Below, one piece after another: positions 47,101 through 59,429 of a stretch of DNA of 64,000 bases. Every line of letters begins with the position of its first letter. Position 1 is the first letter of the stretch. The notes beneath the pieces were generated by a model. That model was given only the letters and a program-made list of their open reading frames with translations, was not told where the DNA came from and did no database searches. The position numbers and the translations under genes were made by a program. The stretch lies in NCBI RefSeq assembly GCF_040807025.1, contig NC_090952.1:17667068-17731067 (forward strand), read 5' to 3'. The stretch is from Struthio camelus. Taxonomy: Eukaryota > Chordata > Aves > Struthioniformes > Struthionidae.

Positions 47101-50100
47101 TACAACCTGTTAGAAGCACTGATACCTATTAACTAATGTACTTTGCTATCTGCTCTGGAAAGGTCTAATATCCAAATCCCATGACACTTAAATTTGCTTA
47201 CTTTCCTCTCTTTTTGGTAGCACAGCTGTGTTCCTGTTTTATGTGTGTGTATATATAAAGTTTACTGTCACTAGCAAGCGTGGGGAGATTATATTTCCTT
47301 GTCAGTACATCTTGACCTGCTAAACCCATTTTGCTCATTAAAATATATTGTGTCAGAGCCTTTCTTGAGTCAGTTATAAATACTGCTTCCCCCCAAAATA
47401 AGAACCAAACCAAATGAACAGCATGAGCTTCGTTGCTGTACAGCGACTTAAAGCGTGATGTTTAGCAGTATATACTGTTGCATGTACATTAAGGTATAAA
47501 ATGTTCAGTTGTAATTGTGTCTGATGATCTTATCAAGTTTCTGGAAATTGATATCTGGTAACAGCATTTAACCTGCATCTAGTCTATCTGCTATTTATGT
47601 GATGGGTTAAAAAGAAAAAGTACTATCGATCTGTTGCTGGATTAAAGTTTGAAATCGGCAACAGCATGAGCACAAAAGGCTTTTTTATGATTTCTCAGCT
47701 TGCCATTGATCTACCAGTTTTATTGCATTCATTATTTATTAAAAGAATTTGCAAGCTAAACATAACGTTAAGCTAGTTTGCACACAGGGACTGCACTTAG
47801 GAAATTGAATGGAAATTGCATTAGAGATGAACATCTGTGCTATTTTTCCACTCGTGTGTTTATGGGTTTGTATAAAAGGTGTATTGGATTAACAGTTATA
47901 ACCATTATAGCTGCAGCAATATGTGAGAACCCTGAGCATTTAGTAGTTATTTAGAAGGGAGACTTTTTGCTAATCCTAAAAAGTATAGTAATACCATCAC
48001 AAACAGGTCTTTTATCGGGTTTTTCTTTATTGATGGGCTTTTTACTAGCAACGTATGAAACTTGAGGTATCTAGCTATATTATGCATGTGATCTATTATC
48101 TATGCTACATAAAGCTCCATTATTATTGTCATTAATTGAAGGTTTCTAGTGTCAGTATTAATTAAGGATTGCAGTATGAGTACGTGGCACATAGACACCA
48201 AAGTGTTGAAATAAAATATAATTTTATTTTATAAATATACAAGGATACAAGAATTAAAAAGATTCTTAATCTATATTCCTTCATATTTTCCCAGTAATTC
48301 AAGTAATTTTCTGTCCTTCTTGATCTAGGTGCTTTCTGTGACTTACTGTAGCAGTGAATCAGATGATAATCTTAAAAGTATTTTGAAAACTTTTTCCACT
48401 TCAGTTCACAAGTTCAGTTGCCCTCCACACTAGCTGAAGCTGTCTGCAACATATCAGGGACAGAGTAGACTTTCTAGAATTTTGAGGTCATTATCTATAA
48501 TAGTGCCGGATTTCTTGGTTGTGCTCCTTCTGTAAATTAGATTATTTTGCTTGAATGCCTGATGGTTAAATAGAGAAAACAAAGGAAAAATACTTTGGGG
48601 GCTTTGAGTGAAAAGTGTATTTTTAGAATCGAGATGTTATCTATTTTATTTGGTCTAAAAGCATGTGCAGTCTAGTCCGTTTATGACTAGAACGTACTGA
48701 AATATGTCGTGTTTTGCATCATCCGTGCACTTTCAGTTTTTCTACTCAAACCTCAACCTGATGCATCTCAGCAGCTTGTAAGACTGTTAAGGGTTTCCTG
48801 TGCTAAGCAGCAGAAATGTTCTGTAAGGTTGTGCTTACTTTTTTGAATGCATTTGAATGCAAACATGCTACGTTTCTTGTCTTGTAGGGGATGGACACCT
48901 TCAGCTCCTAATACCATTTTGAACAGGCAGTCTCATTTTCAGTTGAAGAATCTCAGTGCTTGGACTGTTTTTCCCACATTGCTTTGTACTCATTGTCATT
49001 CTTCCTCGCTGTCGTTCCCAGCCCTAGGCCCCCATGATAATGTTTTTCATAACATATCAGATAACACGTTTCAGCTGCCCTGTAAATAAATTTGGTGGAA
49101 ATTAGACTTAATATGAAATTGATGTAATTCGTCAATGAAGACTGATTTTATGAATACCTTGTAATGAGACTTTTCTGTATATGTACCATTAGAATTCTCT
49201 AAAAATAAAAGTCGCTTTCCATAGCTTGGAGGAGATGCTTCGAAACAGTGCAGAAATTCAGTTTAAATTGCATTTGCTATAGACACATACTAAATTTCCT
49301 AAATGCACTTGCACAGTTATACGAAATATGTTCGTGTCATTACTAAAAGTCTTTAATTTTAAGATATGTCATGTAGCTGTATAAGGGCATAAAATTCTCA
49401 ACATGTAAATTGAGTTGTGACTTTGTCCTGTATATGGCAAAACAAGTGTTAGCTTGGTATGTCCCTGCACTAATGACGCTCAGTCATCAGAATGTTCTGT
49501 TCTCTGCTGTTTCCAAGCTCCTGTGGATGGTGAAATTAAAATAGCACACTTTATTTAAAAAGTCAATCAAAACTATTTTATGGTGTATGTATACAGAGTT
49601 CCAAATCCCATGTATTTATAGAATAGAAACGCATACCTTATGGAAGAATTTTTTTTTTTATTGGCATTCGTTGGGATGGCTAGGTTACATGGGAATTGTT
49701 GAAGCCATAAATATACGTCACAGCCGGCCGCTGGAATAGTCACTGCCCTACTGACTCAGGCAGGCACATAGGGATACTCTGCCATTGTGTTTGCCCTCGC
49801 TAGAGCAGGATGCGAGTTGTAACCCTCTGTGTATCTACCTTGTCATATTTCAATTGTGCTTTCTCTATCTCGCAAATGATTTTCTAAAATCCTATATGCA
49901 TGTGCTGGTGAGTTGGCTTGTGTTATTCCCTACCGTTACCTAAGAATGAATTTTTATAATTTAAAAAAAAAATGGGATGGCTGTAGTAAAACTCCTAGCC
50001 CAAACAGTGCTCCAGTAGGAGGATGTAGTTAACTTGTGTGGTGCAGTAACTTGCAAGTTCCTAACTAAGAAAATCTTGCTTCTAATCAGTATGTTTAAAA

Positions 50101-53100
50101 TCTGTGCTATGCTTTTTCTTGTGGTGATATCAGTAGCATTTTTTGCCTAATACAAATTTTGCATGGTGGCTAATAGACCGTTCTTATAACGGTTAATCAC
50201 AAAAGGTCCTGCTTCAAAGAAATATTATCTCCACTGTTTTTTGCAAAGCTATTGAAGGTATCTCATTGCTGCAGACCTCTAGAGGTGCATCTTCTTGTCT
50301 TCCTACTTTTGAACTTTGTCTTGTGTTGAAGGCAGGCAATTTTCCCAAAAGATTCTAAGATAATACTGAAAAACAGAAGTAGGAAAAAAAGTCCAGTTAT
50401 TCCAGTGAGATTTAAAAAAAAAAAAATTACTAAAATAACAACAAAAAAAAAACCTAGAATGGAATAGTTGTGATCAACTGGCAGTTGGAAAAGAGCAAAA
50501 TACGAATACCGAATAATATCCTGAAACAAAACCTAAGGTAATGAACCTTAATGTTTTTAAATAAAAAGTAAGGTTTTTTTAATAGTTTTTTTTTCTGTTG
50601 CGTGAGCTTGTTATTGACATATATGTTTGTTGATTTGCTTTTGAAGGCTTATAAGGCTTATTGGTGTTTTTTATATGGCACTTTCTGTACCTGATAGGTG
50701 ACTCTTAAAAAATATCAGGAGCTGAGCATCTCATAACCGTTAAGAAATCATTTCTACCTACTACAAGTGTGTCCTGACTATTTTGTGGAGAAAGGTTAGC
50801 ATACCTAACAGAAGTGATTTGTCAGTGTACCTCTTGCTCTCGTTGTGAGGTTGTGAGACTTACTAAGCGTGCCCTACCTTTTGCTCCCCTGCTGCGTTAC
50901 ATGCATTTGTAGCACAGCAGCGTGCTGTACTGCGGTGCGGGGCGGTACCTGGGTGGAAGAGATGATGCATTGCTGGCACCTTTTGCAGCCAGGTTGAGCC
51001 TTTTAGAAGGGACTCTCTCTTGGAGGAGATTTGGCCAGAACGATGCTTGTGTTGCAGCAGTCTCCTCTCCTGCAAATGGCTCTATGAACGTACGTATCCG
51101 TGCTATAACACACTGCAAACCGTGCTTTGTCACATAGCCAGAAGTACTTAGGAAAGTTAAGTGATCCTGCTATTGTGCAGTAGAGCTACAATTTCTTGTC
51201 TTGGATCAGAACCGTAACCCCTGTCACTTCTTCCTACTCCATTTTTATTTTTTTATAAATTAAGTCTTAGGTGTTTCACAACTGATTGTTTATTTTTATT
51301 TTTAGTTCAAACAAATCTCTCTCTTCCTGCTGGAACTCAATAAAGTTATTTTCTTGCAATTTCATGAAAGACTATTCTCTAGGGTGTTATGCTGGAGGGT
51401 TTTTTGATTTTCCAGTTGTTTTGCCTTTTTAAATAAATTTTCTTCAAAATTCTTCTCTCTAGCCCCTGTCCCCCCCCAAACCCTCACCCTCTAATGAGCT
51501 GTGTTTGTTCTGTCTTCTTTCTGTTTTTCATCTTTAAAGGTTTGCAGTTTTATTTTTTTAATCTTACTGACTGAAAAATTTAGTCCTCCACTATAGTGGG
51601 AAAATTTCTGTTCATGTTAATGGTAGCGTAGAAACAAAGCAAAACCAAAAAAGATTTCGCAGTATATTTATTGTAGGCATCTTTACTGAGTAAACGGTGA
51701 CCGTTACGGAGCAGTTTAGAGTATGGCAGTAGACTGTTACATAAATTTTAAGAACATGCATGCTCTGAACAAAGATGAAGATTAGGCAGGAGACAAAGTT
51801 CTTACTCTGTTATATTCCGAGGCAGATATTTTAAACCCTTTGTAAAAAGGGGCATACTTTTTTTTTTTATTAATCCATGTGAAGTTTATGATAGTATATG
51901 CTCTACATTTCAGTTGTCTTTTCCAAACTTAGGTTTTAATAGAAAGTTAAAGGCCCAGCAGAGGTGAGTATCTGTGCTGCTAAGGCTAGTCTAAGCCAGT
52001 CAGGTTAGAGACTGATTGTACCAGCGCTGTATTTGACCTAAATACTATGTTGTATTATATGCCTATATAATTTTTGTTATATTGCATCTGTAAGCATAGT
52101 CAGCTGGGTTTGCTGTTGTATTGGCTTCTCTTCTCTCTTCTTCTAGCCTACAGTAAGTCTATCTGTTCCAGCATTGTAACTATTTCTCTAAGGTTGGGCA
52201 GTCTAACAAAAGTACAAGCTTCCTTACGCTGGCAGTCCTCTCTGCGTGTGTTACAGAAGTAATGAGTGCAGCCGTCCTCCCAGCGCCCTGAAGATCAGTG
52301 CAAAGACTCAATTCGCTCACAGTTCTTGGAGATGGATGGGTAGTTTTAGAAGATGTAGCTATTACGTAAGTTATTGTCATGCCAGCATTAGGTAGTAGTA
52401 GTAATGCTCCATCATTTCGCTTTCTAGGAAAAGGAAGCAAAGGCAAAAGAAAGATCGTTCACCAGATCTGAGGACCATCTACTGCTGGCTTACAGTGATG
52501 TGGCTTCCCTTAAAGTGCAGGCTCTTAGTAGGAATCGGTTACTGATTTACAGGGAGAAGAAAAAGGAATAGGGAGGCTGAGTTGGCAAAGTCTGCAGTTG
52601 TTTGGGATTTCTGGATGTGGGAAGGCCTGGACTGCAGATAGTACGCTTGAACAATTTGGTCATTTAGCACCCGTGAAGTCAGATCAGAGAGTCCGAGAAA
52701 GATTCAAGCTGCTGGACAATAGTTGTACGTGTGCGACAGGCTGGCGCGAACAGAGCATGCTAGAATTACTGCAGAAGATCTGGTGATCTGTGCACTGCAT
52801 GCGTAGTACATGATTAATTGCATATTTTCTTGCTGTACATACTCTGTACAGCAGATTTTCTTTTCTATTTTGTTTTGTTTTTCTCCTGGAATTTGCTGTG
52901 GCATCTTCTTATGGTCCAGGTAGTCATGGCTGTGTAGCTGCACAGCCCTTGTCCTTCCCCCATCATTTAGATCGAGACAAAATCTGTTTTTGAGAGTAAT
53001 AGCAAAATAACATTTGCGTACACAAATAGCATTCCCTTGCAGAGAATAACTGAATATTTGTTTCAGTTCTTCTGTTGAAGTTGTTTGTATTTCAGGGATT

Positions 53101-54402
53101 TTGAGAAGTTTTTAAAGATATTCTTGACCATATTTTCATGCAAGAACCTAGTAGATCCTCTGGCTAGCACTTTAGACTTATAAATGTCTTTTTGCCCCTC
53201 CAGAAACCTATTTTCGGTGGAGAAGTTCTTGTTTGTTTTTTGTTTTGCTTTATGGGGGAGGTTTGAAGCTGAAGTTAGTTGTTCCGCTTTCTGATGATGA
53301 GGTCTTTTCCAACAATTTACAAACACATTTTCCAACACATACAAACAATTTAATTGGTGGGGTCATGTTTTTTTCCAATATAATTCCCTTTTGACGTCTA
53401 AGGCGATAACAATTTCGGTGATTTTAAACAAATCTTAGACAAAATAGGTTTACAAAGAGCATTTTTGTCTAAATGCTTAGGATAACTGCTTAGTTTTGCT
53501 GTGTGACTATTGGCAAAATTGGAAGCTTCCTTTTTCTGCCATTATTTTTCATAATACCCTATACTGAAATATTGGTTTCAACCTGCCCTTTTTCAGAGCA
53601 GGGAGAGTTCAGCTCACTGTGTGAGTATGCTCAGTGGTAGTTCAGAAACTGAATCAGGTGACCTGAGTTTTGTGGTGAAAAGAAAAAAATGCAGGAGAGT
53701 TGATCAACTTCTTAGCACTTAATACCTTAAGTGTTAATAAACATATTAATATTTGGCTATAAGCTTTCTATGCAACACTGTAGAGGAGACTGAATGAACA
53801 CTAAGGTATTTTGATTTCCGTGTGAATGAGGAGATTCCTGTGTTCCCTTGACCTCACTGGAAATGAAATTCTGCAACGGAGCCTTTGCAGAACCTTTCCC
53901 TTGATATGAACCCGCTCTGCTTACTGCCGTTTTCAGTAATACAGACTCTACTGACTGATGTGCAGCTTGGAGGTTTTCATCAGCTTGTTTATTTGATAAA
54001 TGGAGAAGATGGACCTAGATGCGACAACAGCTAGCTTGACAATCTGTTGTGTGCGTACTTAGCGTTTCTTCCATTAAAAACACTCTAAAGTTAGTGGCAG
54101 GCTTTTTAAATTTACCTTATATATTTTTTTTTAATAATAGTTTGTGATTAATTTAGTGTTAATTGACTAGCTGTATGAAAAATCTTGTAAGCAAAAATGA
54201 TTAAAGAAAATTTAATCTTTTGAATTTTTAGACTGCAGTAGGAAGAGTGTTATTAGTAACATATGTTACTAAAAGCAGTTTTAGAATAAAACTCAGTACT
54301 AAGTCCAGAGCCAGGAAATCCAATGCCAAGTAAAAATTTGAACTAGATCAAGACTTAATTAATATGAGCTGTATACCTAAACATGTAGCAGTTTGATCTG
54401 AC

Positions 54403-54450
54403 TCTGATCCAGGGTCTTTCAGTTGACCAGTGAGTTTTGGATCAGGAGCA
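54403..54450. repeat. Small hairpin repeat with CTGATCC/GGATCAG ends
   Basis: CTGATCC (54,404-54,410) and GGATCAG (54,439-54,445) are exact inverted copies flanking 28 bases that include CCAGTGAG. This fits a miniature or decayed member of the same inverted-end repeat family. Confidence 0.45.
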
Positions 54451-57080
54451 CAGAAAGCAAGTACAAGTAAATGCACATCCATGAACCTGCAGCCTGCTTT
54501 AATTTGGTATCACAGGCCACCTTGCACAATATAAAAAATACAGATCTTTATTGTAATTAAGTGTTGACAATTAAACATTTTTGTATATGCATTCCAGGTA
54601 TTTCAGGATTTATAAATTGCTAAACTGGTTTGGCCTTTCCTTTTTGTAGTTGGGGAAGAAAAAGCCTTTTTACACATTTCCTGTACAGGTTGGTTACTAT
54701 AAACTTGTTACTCTGTGTAAACTGTACATTGCTAATATGCTGGAATCCTTATCTTGAAGTGTCAAAAATAATCAAGATTAATCATAACTTCACATATTTT
54801 AATATTATATTGGAGGGGGATTTGATATTAATTCCACAGAGAAAGGGTCTGCTTGTAAAAGCAGTAACAAAATATGAAACTTAACAGTTAAAAATCAGGA
54901 AAACTGGCAATTATATGTACTGCAGGAGCACATGTTCACAAATGCATTTCATAAAGTGTGCGGTACTGTAGGCAACATCCTGGCTATTTATTAAACTGTA
55001 GATTCATTCATGCAGGTGCAATTTAGAGAACGTTTTTGGTAGCTATTGGTTCAAGTTCCTGGACATTTTAAGGTCAGCTAGTTCTTGTACATATTTTTTT
55101 TTCAGTGAAAATAATTACGGGAGAGTATTGAAAAACTACTGTCTAAGAACTTAGTTCTTCTCAAGGCCTACCAATTCTGCGTTTCAAAGCAGTAACAGTC
55201 TTGCAAAAAGTAAGACATTGGGCATTTTAAGTATTCACTAATATAGATGGAAAAATCTTCCTATGCTGAGACTTAAAACAAGCAGGTACTTGTATTTCTG
55301 AACGCTCCACAAGCTTAACTCATGGTCAGTGATTAGCATATTTCACATACACCTGATGTTTCTGGGAAATCCTGTGCACTTACTTTCTGATCTGAAATGG
55401 CAGCTGGTGGACCATTTATTACTCATTCTGTTTTTGGTGGAAAATTTGGCCTTGTGTGTCATTTAGACTTTGTGACACATGTAGCCTCCCAGGGCCTAAT
55501 GACTTGTCTGCAGTTGGGCTGTTATTTATTACAGTCATGTAGAATAAAATTGATTGTCTTCTAAAATTAATTTTTCATTTGCCTCCAGCTCTGCTTTAAT
55601 AGAGGACACACAGTTGCCTGTTTGCAGAAATACTGTTTAATCACATTAATATCTCAGCCCCCCCAGGCCAGTGAAGATAATTGTACAAACGAACAGCAAA
55701 ATCTGTATCTTTAACTTCTTTTTATGATTAAATTATGCAAATAACTTATCTCCTGCCCTTCCAAGCACTAATCATCTAATTAGGAATGATGTGTTAAAGG
55801 GATGGTTTTGAATCAGGAGAAGGGGAGAACGGAGGAAGCAGAAAATGGGACCTGACAGTGAAACTGCTGAAGGTACTATAGTTGTACAAGATAAATCTGT
55901 GTATTTGTTTAAAAAGCAATAGTAAAGGCTTGTTGTAGTATTTCTCGTCTCGGTTTTGTGATGTTTTTCATGAGAGGTTAAATTCTTCTATCCACTCTTT
56001 GCCCATAATTTTCCATACTAACTTTTAAAATTTAATTATCAAAGTTCAGGAATCCAGTCACTTGTTTATGAGAACTGGAAGAGAAAGTGCTAAGACAGTG
56101 AAAGTGTCTTTATTTGGCTTTGCTATTAGTATGGTTTGAAAGACAGCATACATATATTTATAGATTGCTTTTCATAAAAGTGCTTATCATCTTGGTACCA
56201 GAAGTCTTAAGGCTGTCAGATGTTTTTATTCACATATTTCGGTGTCTTTTAAAGATTTAACTGCTGATTTTTTTTTTTCCTTTTTCTTTAAAAAAATAAA
56301 TAAAAGAGGTGGGAGTGAAGACTTTCCCTTTAATGTGAAAATGCAAGTGCTATACTAAGGAGAGACTGCCGCATCTTTGATAATGTCCTATGCCTTGCCT
56401 TTGGAGTTTCCCTTTGAGTTAGGAGTGAGGCTCTAGTTAAATTTAGATGCTAATTATAATTTTATGTTCTGTTATGTATACAGAAGAATCATGCCTTGAC
56501 CTCTCCAAGCGCTTACAGTCCTGTTTACTATGACTTTTGTTTCATAAGCAGATCCTATTTTTGTAAGTCATGCCTTCATAGGCAGATTCTCTCTGCTTAT
56601 AAAACCTTAACTTGCCCACAGTGAGGTCAGACTGTCAGTATTTTATTAATGTTACTGAAGATACAGACTGACTCTTGCGTCAAGTGATAACACTTAGTTT
56701 GATAACTTCATAAAAGAAAAGTCATCTGTTATAAATGTTCTTACTGTACTTGATTAACACACAGTGTACCAATAAAACATGAGAATGTAGAAATTCTTAG
56801 GATACCATGTTGATAACTAGTAAATCCAAATTCCCTAAAAACAGGGTACATTTCTGTCTTTCAGACATGATAAATCCAGCTGTTTTCTGCAGATTTGATA
56901 AATGCCTTTACTCATCAGCTCTTGCCATTTAGAAGTAAATATATGAAATAGTGGGAAAATGGTTGCTATTTGTGACATGATTTATTCTGAAAGTTGGACA
57001 GACATTGCTTTCAAATCTGCCTTATTTATTTAGTAACCCCAACCTCCCCCACCAATATGTGTGGGATATCTATATGAGTA

Positions 57081-57142
57081 TGCGTGTATACACATGTATA
57101 CACATGTGTGTGTGTGTGTGTGTGTACATGTGTGTATATATA
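57081..57142. repeat. TG microsatellite in alternating purine-pyrimidine DNA
   Basis: An uninterrupted TG run (57,105-57,125) is flanked by GTATACACATGTATACACAT and ACATGTGTGTATATATA, so about 60 bp is nearly pure purine-pyrimidine alternation, a Z-DNA or cruciform candidate. Confidence 0.9.
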
Positions 57143-57680
57143 GGCTCAAAGTGAAGACTATTGAAGAATTTTCCTCAACAGGACTGTTTTCTTTCATAAA
57201 AATTATGGAATGTCATACCTGCTTTTATTAAAGAGAGATACACTCATCTAATCTGAGAAAAGCTTTCGCAGAATAACTTCACCAGGAAGTTGGGAAATGC
57301 TGTTTTATAAAGGGAAGCATCCCACATGAATACTAAGAAGCTGAAGGTGATGATGTCAAAATAATCTTAGTGATTAGGTCTATGTCATAGGGGTTTAAAA
57401 AGACGGGAAAAAACCCCTCACACAAATTAAAGGTGAAAGCATTTAAAATGCTGACTGTGGTAGATAACCTGGCTTTTCTGTGTGGTTTTTGGATGGTTCA
57501 ACGTAAAGAATGCAAGTTATGACACTGCTTTCATTTGTCTGACACAGACATAAATTACTGGTGGAATGCTTTCATAAACACATTATGGATGGGGAGGCTG
57601 CGTTTCTTTCCATAGCTTCCAGCAAAATAATTGCATTTCTAAATAAGTTTACAGCTATCTTTACTTGTGTATTCATCATG

Positions 57681-57725
57681 ATGATCTCAAAGTGCTTCAC
57701 AAAAGGAAAGATGAGAAAACCTTGT
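57681..57725. repeat. MIR-like SINE fossil (low confidence)
   Basis: GATGATCTCAAAGTGCTTCA then CAAAAGG resembles the TCTCAAAGCGCTTTACAAA tail region of old amniote SINEs. Short and diverged. Confidence 0.4.
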
Positions 57726-59407
57726 GGAAAAGTCTTACACAGAAGACTTTCTTGATATTCATATCAAGAACATTCATGTAAGTAATTTCAGTGCATGCTG
57801 CTTAATATACCAGAATTATAGGAGATTAAATGAAAAATCCTGCCTTGTTGTTGGATTAGAAGGTTCTGGGGTTCGTTGGGTGATTAAATCACTGCTTCTG
57901 AAAGCTCTGTCCTTTGAGCAAAACTGTTTTTCCTCTTAGGGTAGGAGGTTCTATGATACTTGAGGAGCAAATAATTCTAGACTGCTTCCTTTTTTTCTTT
58001 TAGATTTGCTGGATCCAGACATTCACCACCATAGAGATAAAAATAGAGGCCTTGTACTTGTCTTGATACTGTGTGAGAAGTCATTGGAGAGAGTGGTGGA
58101 CAAGCATCCAGCTACCATTCTTTACGCGGTTGAATTTCCTAACCCTGATGTCTTTTCACTGAGCTATTGTAGTATGATAGGACTGAGGTCAGGAGATCTG
58201 AGACAGGTAGGTATCTGCTAAGATACCTAATTGGATTTGGTAGAAAGTATTATTTGTGGATACAAATTTTTTAGGTAAAGGCCCATGCTTTCCTCAGCTG
58301 TAGGATGCGACTTCTTCATCTCTTTTCAGAACCTAGTAGTGGATGACGTGTAGAACAACAGATTATGCATATTTGTGTGAATATATTAAGATACTTCCAT
58401 AGCTTCACTGTTTCTTAAAAATTACTAACTTTGAACTTCTTAGTTTTTCCGATATTGCTGTATTTCTACTTTTAATGACTTGCATACATGCAAGATAACA
58501 ACTTTATTTACAGTGGACCTGTAATTAGCTATTAATTTACTCACTATTATTCAAGTGAGAAGACGCAGTAGTTTTCAAATGCAGCCATATGAAATTGTTG
58601 TGGGAAAGTGGAGGAGAAGGAAAGTGGTAATGTTAGAGGGATGTGCCTGTTCCCCTTAAACTGTGGAGATTGCATGTAGGTCACCTTTTGGATATATATT
58701 CTACCAAATTAATCTCTCTTGGTCATATGCTGCATGTTTTTAGAATCAGGAGAAATAAGCAGTCATTAAAATAATTACTGAAGCATAAGAAGGTAAAGTT
58801 GGAATTTCAAGACTGTACAGACATGCAAGCTAGTATCTTTCTAGGAGTCTTTCTAGTTACTGTAATGCTTTAGACTTTGGCATTGACAAGCTCCTGTTTG
58901 TATTCTGAACGGCTATTCAGAATGTTTTTCGAAAGCCATTTGCCTGTCTTGCCCTTTGACTATGTTCTCCTCATGTCGTATCCCTCCACTGCTTGCCTTT
59001 TTTGATGTATCCAGGGTAAGTTACTGTCTTGCTATCCAGCCTTCCACATTATTTTCCTTTCCAACTGTCCTCTCTTTTGGTTATCAAGTGTTTGATTCCT
59101 GATTCTGATTAGTGTAGAGCTCAGTGTTGGACTTTTCATTTTTTTCCTTTATGATTTCTTCCATGTTGTCCATCGTGTTTTAGAGCACATTGCCATAAGC
59201 GTCCGTAGAGCTGCATATATTCTCTCCTTCGTGCCTATTGCAGTGACTAAAAATCTTGATGAAGTCTAGTATTTCCAAAGGCTTTAAAAGTCAGTAATTA
59301 TCAAGCTGCACAATGTTAATGTATCTCCCCGTTTGTCTGGATATTGTTCTTTCTTTCCTGTCCCTTGTCAGACATCTGGGTTGTAAGCCCTTTGTAGAAG
59401 GGAATGC

Positions 59408-59429
59408 GTTGTTGTTGTTGTTGTTGTTG
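59408..59429. repeat. (GTT)7 microsatellite
   Basis: Seven uninterrupted GTT units in DACH2 intron 1. Confidence 0.92.

Noticed and set aside
57561-58221. Three consecutive plus-strand open frames of 64-71 codons
   Set aside because: Different frames, no shared homology, and one overlaps a MIR-like fossil; not a gene.
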